Below the pieces are notes generated by a model. It was not told the DNA's origin, did not search any database, and saw only the letters and a list, made by a program, of their open reading frames with translations. Of a stretch of DNA of 41,563 bases, positions 25,040 through 33,214 are shown piece by piece (the first letter of the stretch is position 1; every line of letters begins with the position of its first letter). Source of the stretch: Promethearchaeota archaeon (GTDB taxonomy: Archaea; Asgardarchaeota; Lokiarchaeia; Sigyniarchaeales; Promethearchaeaceae); assembly GCA_016933055.1 (NCBI GenBank), contig JAFGBS010000022.1, positions 1 to 41,563 on the forward strand, in the 5' to 3' direction. The translations under genes and the position numbers were made by a program.

Positions 25040-25429
25040 ATGTATTGTCCAAGTTGTGGTTCGGAAATTAGTGATAATGCACGATATTGTGAATATTGCG
25101 GAACTGAACAATCAATATCTAAGGAACAATCGGAATCCAGAACTTATTCATCCCGAAAAATTGAAATTAATGTGAATACTCCTCATTCCACAGATTACAC
25201 CTATTATGAAGGAAGCACTGTCTCTCCAAAATCTCAATTAGTTTTGTTATTGTTATGGTTCTTTTTTGGAGTCTTTGGTGTACATTATTTTTATGCGGGA
25301 CGAATCGGAATGGGTCTTTTATGGTTATTTACCGGGGGTCTATTTGGAATTGGATGGTGTATCGATCTAATCGTGATCCTATCTGGTAGTTTTCAGGATA
25401 GTTTTGGTAGACCGATTGTGATTTTCTAA
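25040..25429 (+). CDS. Zinc-ribbon TM2-domain membrane protein, second paralogue
   Basis: 129 aa with the same layout as the protein at 15281-15658: zinc ribbon CPSC (3-6) and CEYC (17-20), a hydrophilic Ser/Tyr-rich linker, then a TM2 domain (LLLLWFFFGVFGVHYFYAGR and LLWLFTGGLFGIGWCIDLIV) with the HYFYAGRIGMG turn. The two share the ribbon and TM2 motifs but not the linker, so they are diverged paralogues. It begins about 110 bp after repeat copy B and is followed by a secreted-protein gene on the same strand. Confidence 0.9.
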   Translation: MYCPSCGSEISDNARYCEYCGTEQSISKEQSESRTYSSRKIEINVNTPHSTDYTYYEGSTVSPKSQLVLLLLWFFFGVFGVHYFYAGRIGMGLLWLFTGGLFGIGWCIDLIVILSGSFQDSFGRPIVIF

Positions 25430-25682
25430 ATTCTTACTTTCTTTTTGGAATATAATTCAACCCTATGAAGTATTCTGGCATCTAATTCCTCAATTTTTTT
25501 ATCTGGCGAAATCTAGAGACCTTGTATAATAATTTATTATGAAAATGGATTTTCTGCATTGGAACATTTACAAATAAACATTTACCTACAAATCAAACGT
25601 CATATTTATATTTCTGTTCTCGGTACCTTCCTTGAATAATTTAATTATTCACTACATTTTTAACATTAAACGTGAACAAACA

Positions 25683-26864
25683 ATGAGAAAATATCTGAAA
25701 TATCTAGTTCCTTTTAGCATATTCTTCATCTTAATTCCTTTCTGCTTTACCGGCATAGCGGTAGCAGATGGTACATACGGAGATCCAGAACAGAATTGGG
25801 GTATAGTAATTGGTGATGAAATATTTTATACACTTGGTTGGGACTTAGATCTAGATCTGTCCGAGGAAATCTGGGAAATGATTGATTCAACTTTACAATC
25901 ACTGAACATATCTGAAGAGTTATCTGATGTACAAGGTCACTATAATAATCTCTCTAGTATTGAAAGTGTGTATAACGTCAAGATAGGAATCGAAAATATA
26001 ACATCCTATTTCTATGAAGATACCTACTACAACAGTTCGTATGATTACATCGTAGGAAGTGTTGCATTCAAAGCTGCCAGTATGGATGAATATGGTCCCC
26101 TTAATGCGACCTTAATCTATGAAATCCAACAAAATCAGGAAATGATTGATTATTATCTGAGTATTTTTGGTTCGAATATGACTGCAGATTTTTTGATAGG
26201 GAATTTATCTCTTTATGGTCCTGGTCTTGATGATATCGACTACTTTCAATCTTGGTATAATAGTTATAACGGTACGGAGTACAACAGCCCGGACAGTCCG
26301 CCTATATTTGTTCCAACAGATTGGGATATAACCGAATTTTACGAAGAACTCAAATCCAAGGTAAATTATACGGAATTGGCTATGTATGCAAATATCCACG
26401 CTTCTGATTGGAATGACCTCACAACACAATTAGGTTTTACCACCTTAACTGTAACAGCAAAAGAGGCCGATATTAAGTACCAATTCAGCAGCATGAATAA
26501 AACTATAGTAGACAAAAACATTTATGCGATGAATATAACCAATCCAGTGACTGAAACGCGAATGGAGACTTTTGATGAGCTCTTAGGATTATTGAATATA
26601 ACCAATCTGGATTTTGGAGTGAATGCTCATGTGGAATGGGATCGAAAGGGTATATTGAAAAATGCACACATTGATTTTACCTTAGAAGGTCTTTATGATG
26701 GACATTCCTTTAAAATAACACCGGTGTTTGATATATCCATTGGTGAACACGATCGAATAAATACTGGTTATGCAACTATTCCTGGATATTCTCCTTATTT
26801 AATTGTCCTTGTCGGTATTGCAGCAGTATCTGGAATTCTTTTAAGTATTAAGAAGAAGAAATAA
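25683..26864 (+). CDS. Secreted, C-terminally anchored glycoprotein-like protein
   Basis: About 393 aa from the ATG at 25683, whose N-terminus is a typical signal peptide (KYLVPFSIFFILIPFCFTGI). The upstream in-frame start would place extra residues before it. The exported part has many N-glycosylation sequons (NIS, NLS, NIT, NSS, NMT, NYT, NKT). It opens with WGIVIGDEIFYTLGWDL, a GDExxYxL pattern I associate with large families of Asgard surface proteins. It ends with one membrane helix and a basic stop (IVLVGIAAVSGILLSIKKKK). It is anchored outside the cell; function unknown. Confidence 0.78.
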   Translation: MRKYLKYLVPFSIFFILIPFCFTGIAVADGTYGDPEQNWGIVIGDEIFYTLGWDLDLDLSEEIWEMIDSTLQSLNISEELSDVQGHYNNLSSIESVYNVKIGIENITSYFYEDTYYNSSYDYIVGSVAFKAASMDEYGPLNATLIYEIQQNQEMIDYYLSIFGSNMTADFLIGNLSLYGPGLDDIDYFQSWYNSYNGTEYNSPDSPPIFVPTDWDITEFYEELKSKVNYTELAMYANIHASDWNDLTTQLGFTTLTVTAKEADIKYQFSSMNKTIVDKNIYAMNITNPVTETRMETFDELLGLLNITNLDFGVNAHVEWDRKGILKNAHIDFTLEGLYDGHSFKITPVFDISIGEHDRINTGYATIPGYSPYLIVLVGIAAVSGILLSIKKKK

Positions 26865-26993
26865 TAAAATTCAATTCACCTTTCATTTTTTTTCTATTTC
26901 CAACAACCCTTATTGGGTAGAAACTTGGTCTAATCTAGAAAACCATTGCAGTTGCTCCATATTTTTAAATGAAGTCGGTCCTATCTAATTCTG

Positions 26994-27992
26994 ATGAGAT
27001 CTTATAGATTCGATATATTGCAACAATTACGTACCTCAAAGGAACCATCCATTCGGTACCAAATCCTTAGGTTTATTGACGGTAAAGATCCACACCGTAG
27101 TGAAATGCAATTCGTACAAGATGAAATTAAAAGATCCGATAGGATTCAAAAACTCCTTGCGGATGTGGACATAGTACATCCTTATTCTAAATGGCAAGGA
27201 GCACATTGGGTTTTAAGTTTACTTGCAGAACTTCATTATCCCAAGGGTGATGAAGATCTGTTTTCATTACGTAATGAGGTCTATAAGTGGTTGTTTTCTG
27301 AAAAGCATCTTAAAAGTATCAAAACGATCGAAGGTAAGGTACGCAGATGTGCATCCCAGGAGGGCAATGCCATCTATTATTCACAAGTTTTGGGATTAAT
27401 GGATGAACGTACAGATGAGTTAATAGATCGATTGCTAGCTTTTCAATGGGGGGATGGAGGATGGAATTGTGATAAGAATCCCAAAGCATACAATTCTTCT
27501 TACCATGAGAGTTTGATTCCGTTTCGAGCTCTTATACGTTATTTGCACGATAAGCAATCCCAAATATCAACATCTCGCAAAACTACAATTGAAAATGCAA
27601 TATATAATGCAAAAGAGGTCTTCTTAAAGCGTGAATTATATTTATCCTTAGATAGAGGTACTATAATCAACCCAAATTTCATTTTATTGCATTTTCCGTA
27701 TTACTGGCGATACAATATCATGTTTGCATTAAAAGTGATGCATGAAGGAGGATTTATATCCGATCCTCGATGCGATAAAGCACTTGATTTACTTGAGTTA
27801 AAAGAACTACCATCGGGCGGATTTCCCGCGGAAAAACGCTATTATTACAGCAGAACTGCGAAAAGTGGGCGTACAGCAGTCAATTGGGGGGGTGTAAATA
27901 AATATAAAATGAATGAATGGGTAAGCTCCGAAGCATATTACATATTATCTGGTTGTGGTCGATTAAATAAACAAGAAAAGGCAAAAGACTAA
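26994..27992 (+). CDS. Terpenoid-cyclase-like alpha/alpha-toroid protein
   Basis: 332 aa, soluble. The segment LLAFQWGDGGWNCDKNPKAY (about 147-166) followed by SSYHESLIPFRAL is the QW-type motif of the prenyltransferase/squalene-hopene cyclase toroid. A second copy-like segment is ELPSGGFPAEKRYYYSR near 282. The N-terminal half (YQILRFIDGKD, WQGAHWVLSLLAELHYP) fits the helical repeats. It is about half the length of a hopene cyclase and lacks a clear DxDD catalytic motif, so cyclase activity is doubtful. A TATA-like ATTTTTAAA about 30 bp before the ATG suggests a leaderless message. Similar stand-alone toroid proteins are of unknown function. Confidence 0.75.
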   Translation: MRSYRFDILQQLRTSKEPSIRYQILRFIDGKDPHRSEMQFVQDEIKRSDRIQKLLADVDIVHPYSKWQGAHWVLSLLAELHYPKGDEDLFSLRNEVYKWLFSEKHLKSIKTIEGKVRRCASQEGNAIYYSQVLGLMDERTDELIDRLLAFQWGDGGWNCDKNPKAYNSSYHESLIPFRALIRYLHDKQSQISTSRKTTIENAIYNAKEVFLKRELYLSLDRGTIINPNFILLHFPYYWRYNIMFALKVMHEGGFISDPRCDKALDLLELKELPSGGFPAEKRYYYSRTAKSGRTAVNWGGVNKYKMNEWVSSEAYYILSGCGRLNKQEKAKD

Positions 27993-28045
27993 TTTGTCAC
28001 GGAGTCTTATTTTGTGGAGATGTATTCGGATGGATGAAGGAGTGG

Positions 28046-28741
28046 TCAACTATAAAGTGAATTTCTAAATATTAGGCAGTAGGAATGATCATAGCCATAT
28101 CCGTATGCTCCCTCTTCCCCATTCCGTAAAGGATCGCTACTCCATCCGACAATAATCTCCCCTAAGAAATGATGAGATTTTGCGATTTCATATCCGATAT
28201 CCCACGCCAACGTAGTCACACTTTGGGTTTCCCGGTTTTTCATATTACCTACTTCTACAACTATATACCCATTAGGTTTCACTACTTTCTGTAAGTCATA
28301 AAAAATATATCGAATACCTTTTAAATAATCAGAATAGGTTCCCTTTGCTTCATAGGCGGTTAATGGAGCATCCAGATCTTCTTTACGGGTAAATGGTGGG
28401 GATGTGAACACAAAATCAATTGGAGGAAAGTTATATTGTAAAATTTGCCGTGAATCCCCATTGACGATATTATTCACATAAGATTCATTGATATGTTCTT
28501 TTACATATTGCCATTTTATGGGATCATATTCCACTCCGTATGGAATTCTTCCCATTTCTTCACTCACAAATAAAGTGGTTCCAAAACCCGCAAAAATATC
28601 CAAAACAGAGTTTCCTGGGTGAGTGTATTTTTGGATAAAAAATTCAACTTCAGCTTCGGGCATTCGTATTTCTTCTTGAGAAGAAAAATGTGAGGGCAAT
28701 TTTCTTCGAAAAGTGTTTTCAAGTAACGTAAACGTTTTCAT
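28046..28741 (-). CDS. Solitary DNA methyltransferase (N4-cytosine/N6-adenine type)
   Basis: 231 aa SAM-dependent amino-methyltransferase. Motif I is LDIFAGFGTT (47-56) with acidic E71 after the next strand, and catalytic motif IV is TSPPF (113-117); TSPP(Y/F) is most common in N4-cytosine enzymes. The order I then IV without a large target-recognition domain gives a compact enzyme. No restriction endonuclease gene is adjacent, so it is an orphan methylase or one of a distant system. No SD site is present. The exact base and recognition sequence cannot be read from the protein. Confidence 0.85.
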   Translation of the reverse strand: MKTFTLLENTFRRKLPSHFSSQEEIRMPEAEVEFFIQKYTHPGNSVLDIFAGFGTTLFVSEEMGRIPYGVEYDPIKWQYVKEHINESYVNNIVNGDSRQILQYNFPPIDFVFTSPPFTRKEDLDAPLTAYEAKGTYSDYLKGIRYIFYDLQKVVKPNGYIVVEVGNMKNRETQSVTTLAWDIGYEIAKSHHFLGEIIVGWSSDPLRNGEEGAYGYGYDHSYCLIFRNSLYS

Positions 28742-28896
28742 TATATAGCTGTAAAATATCGGAGTATTTTTATCTATCCATTTTAGAGGTTTGCATAAGT
28801 TTTAATACTATGTTTCTGCTCAAGATAATCGAATTGGTCAACCTTCTTGGAGGGAATAATCTGAAGCGAAAATAAAAATAAAAAACAAATATAATC

Positions 28897-29061
28897 CTAC
28901 TGAGTGTGTGAATGACGAAATTCTATATTTGCGGCTTGCAAATTGCTTAATGCCCATCCTGTAACTTCATTTAAGCTCGGGTGTATCACTTGACTATGGT
29001 AAATCGGCATAAAGGATCCCGCTTCTGGACATGCACGTAATTCTTTGGTCAGGAATTTCAT
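28897..29061 (-). pseudogene. Remnant resembling a flavin disulfide oxidoreductase C-terminus
   Basis: A 54-codon frame not explained by any full-length gene. It contains YHSQVIHPSLNEVTGWALSNL, which resembles the (I)HPxLSEVVxxAxxNL motif of the dimerisation domain in dihydrolipoamide dehydrogenase/mercuric-reductase-like proteins. A TAA lies in frame eight codons before the ATG, and no NAD- or FAD-binding part is found upstream. It is best read as the surviving tail of a lost gene. The rest of 28742-29225 is AT-rich and contains nothing else that I can identify; the longer plus-strand frame there looks fortuitous. Confidence 0.45.
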
Positions 29062-29225
29062 GTGTTTATCGTCTTTCGGTATAATTTAGTGATGAAGGAT
29101 CAAGTATTGAAAATTTGGCTGTTTCATTCACTCCATTTCTATTCTATACTTGTATTTTGCTTGCTTTTAACTCAATATTATAGAGATACAATTTTATTTT
29201 TATTCTCTGGTAGTTATCTAATAGT

Positions 29226-29699
29226 ATGCAAGCACCTACCCATATGCTCACGGGAGTTTTTTTGTTAGTTCTTTTCCAAGCGATCTTTCCCAATGCTCCT
29301 ATTTGGATTCAAGTTCTTGTTATATTTCCACTAAGTTTTGCTAGTCATTTTCTGATTGATGCTTCTGCGATAATTACCTATCATCCCCCCAAATCAGATT
29401 GGAAAGATCCATTTTGGGTATCCTATCATTTAGTCATTTATATTCTAACGATTGTAGTAGCAATATATTTCTGGAGAGCGTATTGGTGGACTATGATTGC
29501 GGCAACTCTAGTGGATATAGTAGATTGGATATTCCTTCGAGCAATTTTCAAGAAAAAAGCAATTTTACATCCGATTGCGGATAAATTGAGGAACTTTCTT
29601 TACAAAAAAACACCTAATTGGAATTACAAGCGCTGGACGGTAATTTTCGAATTTATAATTATGGGGATTTTGTTAACATTGATTTTGATATTAAGATAA
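29226..29699 (+). CDS. YdjM-like membrane-bound metal-dependent hydrolase
   Basis: 157 aa with four or five membrane helices. The opening MQAPTHMLTGVFL and the later FASHFLIDASAI and TYHPP place histidines and Asp45 as in the YdjM/LexA-regulated inner-membrane hydrolase family and zinc-phospholipase-C-like membrane proteins. A second membrane Asp pair (LVDIVDW) follows. It probably acts on lipids or other membrane-embedded substrates. It is convergent with the small membrane protein at 29709-30053 with only 9 bp between the stops. Confidence 0.72.
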   Translation: MQAPTHMLTGVFLLVLFQAIFPNAPIWIQVLVIFPLSFASHFLIDASAIITYHPPKSDWKDPFWVSYHLVIYILTIVVAIYFWRAYWWTMIAATLVDIVDWIFLRAIFKKKAILHPIADKLRNFLYKKTPNWNYKRWTVIFEFIIMGILLTLILILR

Positions 29700-29708
29700 A
29701 ATCCCAGT

Positions 29709-30053
29709 TTAAGAGGGATTAATCAGATTTATGACAGTTAAAATAGATAAAATTGAGGACACTGAAAAAATGCTTATGAAAAATCCAACAAAAATCCATA
29801 TCTTTCGTTGGGCGTAGTATCCTGATGAATTTGTCACAGCATATATGCAAATACCACTACTTATTAAGAACAGATATTTTCCCCAGATAAATCCTAATAA
29901 AATTAGTATTCCACTCAAAATGGCAACTAATCCCATGCCAATTTCTGCACAAATGTGAAAATAAATGGTAATTGGTTCTGATTTTAATTCTGGGATCTTC
30001 TTCTTTATGATTAACATAATCCACAGACTTATTATCGCAATATCGATGATCAA
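29709..30053 (-). CDS. Small membrane protein
   Basis: About 114 aa with three or four hydrophobic segments (near 3-17, 38-56, 60-76 and 88-108) and no recognised family. The only standard start in frame is a TTG; the frame stays open for 14 codons further upstream (ILEYISAIYS), so the real start is uncertain. It sits alone between the convergent YdjM-like gene and the tandem acyltransferase-like genes. Confidence 0.5.
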   Translation of the reverse strand: MIIDIAIISLWIMLIIKKKIPELKSEPITIYFHICAEIGMGLVAILSGILILLGFIWGKYLFLISSGICIYAVTNSSGYYAQRKIWIFVGFFISIFSVSSILSILTVINLINPS

Positions 30054-30331
30054 TGAGTAAATTGCTGATATATATTCAAGAATTGAGTTTATATTCTCTT
30101 TTTACTCCATCTATTAGAATTGAATAACATAGAAGATAAGAAAATGATTTATCAATCATTTTGTTTTCTAACTTAAAATAGTCCTTCTCGAGATATTACG
30201 AGTGTTCCCATCAAAGTGATCATTAATTGTAGCCATTACGGAAGCAGAGACGGATGAAGAATGATGAAGTTACAAAGCTGGAGAGAAAAAAAAGATGGAT
30301 AGGAATTATCGGTAAAGAATAGAAAAAATAG

Positions 30332-31723
30332 TTATCTTGACACGAATAATATCGGTTCTACTTCGCGTAAGTTGCCCTGTAGATTAAGAGGATCCTTTTT
30401 CATAGGCTTCTTACCAAATTTAAACAACACTAAAAATACAAATTCGACGGAAGTATACCCTTTTAACAAACAAATTAGTCGAATAATGCCTTCCCACATT
30501 AAAACTACGAGACCCACCATTATTAATGTCCATCCCAGAGATGTTTGATAAATATTTCGATAATCCACAGCAGGATAAATTATAGTGAAGATGCCTCGAG
30601 GAATTATTTCGAAGATATTGAACACAAAAATGGTTAACGCAAAAACCCCCCATCTTCGAATCCAACGAGATAATCTGAGCATTAAGCTTTGTCGATTTTC
30701 TCTTAATAATTTATGATTAAATTCATACATCCTCAGAGCAATTGAGATGATCATCATTTGCAATCCAATACTAAATAATACAAAACCAGTTGGATGAACA
30801 TGAAATCCCAGATCAATATTCCCTAAATTGAACGTTCCAGTACCGAAATCATATAATTTCATATCTAAAAGTGCCCAATAGGCAAATCCTCCCAGCGTGA
30901 GAACCACTCCTACTAAGGAAGTATAGAGTAACATCTTTTTAGATGGATTTGGTTGACTTAACAATAAACCAAAAATACACCCAATCAGGAAATATCCATA
31001 GTTTGGGAATATGGGGAATTCTCTTCCTGCAAGGCTATTTAATAGCCATCTGTTGTAATATCCATTGTTTGTGTCAAGCCCTGAGATAACATAGGCTTCT
31101 GTTTCTTGCAAATTCACACCAGCATAGTTAGAAACCCAATTTTGAACTATAGGTGCAACGAATATAAAAACAGCTGCAAAAATTGCCAGAATACCCACTT
31201 TTATAAGGATTTGGAGTTTCTCTCTTTTTAAAAGAGTGAATAACGTAAATATGATAGCGGTTATTACTATAGAGAAACCTATATTACTCAATGTTTCCGC
31301 ACGATAAATAAACGTCCACTTATCCCAAGACCAAGTTCCATCGGCGAAAAATCCCCCAGTTCTAAACCAATCTGCAGTTATACCCCAAGGACTAAGTAAA
31401 GGTTCGCGTAAAAATCCAAATACATATAGTGCTATTCCAAATATCAATTGTTTTAAAAATATTTTCACCAATTTTTGTCCATTTTCATGCATCCTACTCA
31501 TTGTGAACCAATGCACGGTTGCACTAATCATCAGAAAAAGACTTTGCCAGTGAATAAAAATACTAATAAATACTACCAAAATCAACTTCCCAAGCCCTAA
31601 ACTGAAAGGATCTGATACCGCAACTGGCACTAAATCACTTACATTTAAAAATACGTGGAAAATGACCATCAAAAGTATGGCCCAACCACGGAGAATGTCC
31701 ATAGAAATTAAGCGTTTTGCCAT
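30332..31723 (-). CDS. Polytopic DUF1624/acyltransferase-3-like membrane protein
   Basis: 463 aa with about ten membrane helices. The N-terminal RLISMDILRGWAILLMVIFH is the signature of the heparan-alpha-glucosaminide acetyltransferase-like (DUF1624) and related acyltransferase-3 membrane families, with a conserved Asp-x-x-Arg-Gly and a helix-borne His. Such proteins move acyl groups across the membrane onto sugars or lipids. The C-terminal tail DPLNLQGNLREVEPIL is nearly shared with the next gene (31811-33118), so the two are tandem duplicates that have diverged. Substrate unknown. Confidence 0.78.
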   Translation of the reverse strand: MAKRLISMDILRGWAILLMVIFHVFLNVSDLVPVAVSDPFSLGLGKLILVVFISIFIHWQSLFLMISATVHWFTMSRMHENGQKLVKIFLKQLIFGIALYVFGFLREPLLSPWGITADWFRTGGFFADGTWSWDKWTFIYRAETLSNIGFSIVITAIIFTLFTLLKREKLQILIKVGILAIFAAVFIFVAPIVQNWVSNYAGVNLQETEAYVISGLDTNNGYYNRWLLNSLAGREFPIFPNYGYFLIGCIFGLLLSQPNPSKKMLLYTSLVGVVLTLGGFAYWALLDMKLYDFGTGTFNLGNIDLGFHVHPTGFVLFSIGLQMMIISIALRMYEFNHKLLRENRQSLMLRLSRWIRRWGVFALTIFVFNIFEIIPRGIFTIIYPAVDYRNIYQTSLGWTLIMVGLVVLMWEGIIRLICLLKGYTSVEFVFLVLFKFGKKPMKKDPLNLQGNLREVEPILFVSR

Positions 31724-31810
31724 ATAGCATAATTACTTATTACAGTATTTAAGAATGTTGATCAATCCTATTCTGACTCATTAGATATAACTAATTGCAG
31801 GATGGGAATT

Positions 31811-33118
31811 TTATGGGATTGACAACAACAAAATCGGCTCCACTTCATAGAGAATTTGCCTTGAATTAAGAGGATCATTGAAATTTGGTTTTTTATTAAA
31901 CAATAAACACATGAACATACGAAGAAACCACTCTAAACTCCCATAAAATCTGGCAAATTCCCATAACCGAATGATAACTGACCAAAACGCTAATGTGAAA
32001 ACTACTAAAGCGAAAAGTAATCCTATATTCGTAGTTGTTCCAGTTACAAAATCTTGGTCGAAAAGTTTGGAAAATACCCAACGGGGAAACAAATCCACTA
32101 ATTCTAAACAAAAAATTGATAAGGATAGCATCCCAAATCTGCGGAAAAATCGTAATCTTCGCACGATTTTTGCATTATTTGGATTGAACTCAATTAATCG
32201 CATGAAAAATAAGAAACACATTGATTGGATTCCTAAATTTACAAATAACATCCACGGTTCATGAATGTGCGTCCAAAAATCGGCGATGATATCTTCAGTA
32301 AAAGGTAATAATCCTAATCCCCCTATAACGAATCCTAATGAAGTTAAAAATGCGGTGTGTATGAATTTCTTTTCAGGTAATGTTTCTTGAGTAAAAATAA
32401 TACCATAGATTGCACCAAAAAATGCAGATGAGATAAATGGAAATAAGGGTTGCTGCCATCCTATTAAATTTCCCATAAATATCAGATACAGTCGTTCTTC
32501 CCAGGTATTAGGAATTGTTGTTCTTATATTTAATGGAGTTAATCCAGTTTGATTAAACACCAACTGTACAACTACGGGGGTTAATACTATAGAAAGAAAA
32601 CCGAGAATTCCAAAGATAGCAATATTTCGATAAGGTTTCTTAATACCTTTTCCAAGAGTTATGAGGTAATATATCACTGCATTGATAATCCGACATAATG
32701 CAATGGATTCCAACGTATCTGAAAATTGTAATGAGGATAAGCGTGATGATGGATCCCATATAGAATAGAAGATATATTGATATAATGTTGCACCTGGTAA
32801 TAAAAATACCTTAAAGAAATAAGCAACGACCAGTAATAAGGATGCATTAAGTATTTGCTTCAAAAATACTATAAAAGCGTTATTTTCATTTCGGATATCT
32901 TTATTCATTGAATAAATTTGCGATGCAGCCGAAATCATTAAAAAAAATCCCTTCCATTTACCCAAAAAAATTAGAGGAGCAAGGAAAATAAGAACAATCA
33001 GTGATCCAGTCTGGGGATTCAATATACTATAACCTACTACGTAAATAAAAACATGTGATAAAATCACTACAAAAATGGCAATTCCCCGTAAAACATCAAG
33101 AGTTACCACACGTTTCAT
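31811..33118 (-). CDS. Polytopic DUF1624/acyltransferase-3-like membrane protein, paralogue
   Basis: 435 aa, same architecture as its downstream neighbour: RVVTLDVLRGIAIFVVILSH at the start, about ten membrane helices, and the same hydrophilic ending DPLNSRQILYEVEPIL. It is the first gene of the tandem pair (87 bp gap). A TATA-like AATATTAAAA about 30 bp upstream on the minus strand lies in the 96-bp region shared with the divergent M1 peptidase gene. Residue differences along the helices suggest distinct substrates. Confidence 0.78.
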   Translation of the reverse strand: MKRVVTLDVLRGIAIFVVILSHVFIYVVGYSILNPQTGSLIVLIFLAPLIFLGKWKGFFLMISAASQIYSMNKDIRNENNAFIVFLKQILNASLLLVVAYFFKVFLLPGATLYQYIFYSIWDPSSRLSSLQFSDTLESIALCRIINAVIYYLITLGKGIKKPYRNIAIFGILGFLSIVLTPVVVQLVFNQTGLTPLNIRTTIPNTWEERLYLIFMGNLIGWQQPLFPFISSAFFGAIYGIIFTQETLPEKKFIHTAFLTSLGFVIGGLGLLPFTEDIIADFWTHIHEPWMLFVNLGIQSMCFLFFMRLIEFNPNNAKIVRRLRFFRRFGMLSLSIFCLELVDLFPRWVFSKLFDQDFVTGTTTNIGLLFALVVFTLAFWSVIIRLWEFARFYGSLEWFLRMFMCLLFNKKPNFNDPLNSRQILYEVEPILLLSIP

Positions 33119-33214
33119 TATTGCTAATTGGTGTGTGAAGATTTTAATATTTTGTACATGTATTAAAACAATCCTAGACTCAAGTATTTATTTACATCAT
33201 GCGAAGCAAGAACT

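Noticed and set aside
24899..25111. 70-aa minus-strand frame across the end of repeat copy B and the start of the TM2 gene
   Set aside because: It is antisense to the TM2 gene and is not present in repeat copy A, so it does not explain the repeat.
29062..29268. 68-aa plus-strand hydrophobic frame before the YdjM-like gene
   Set aside because: It overlaps the real gene start, and its hydrophobicity follows from T-rich sequence. No family pattern.
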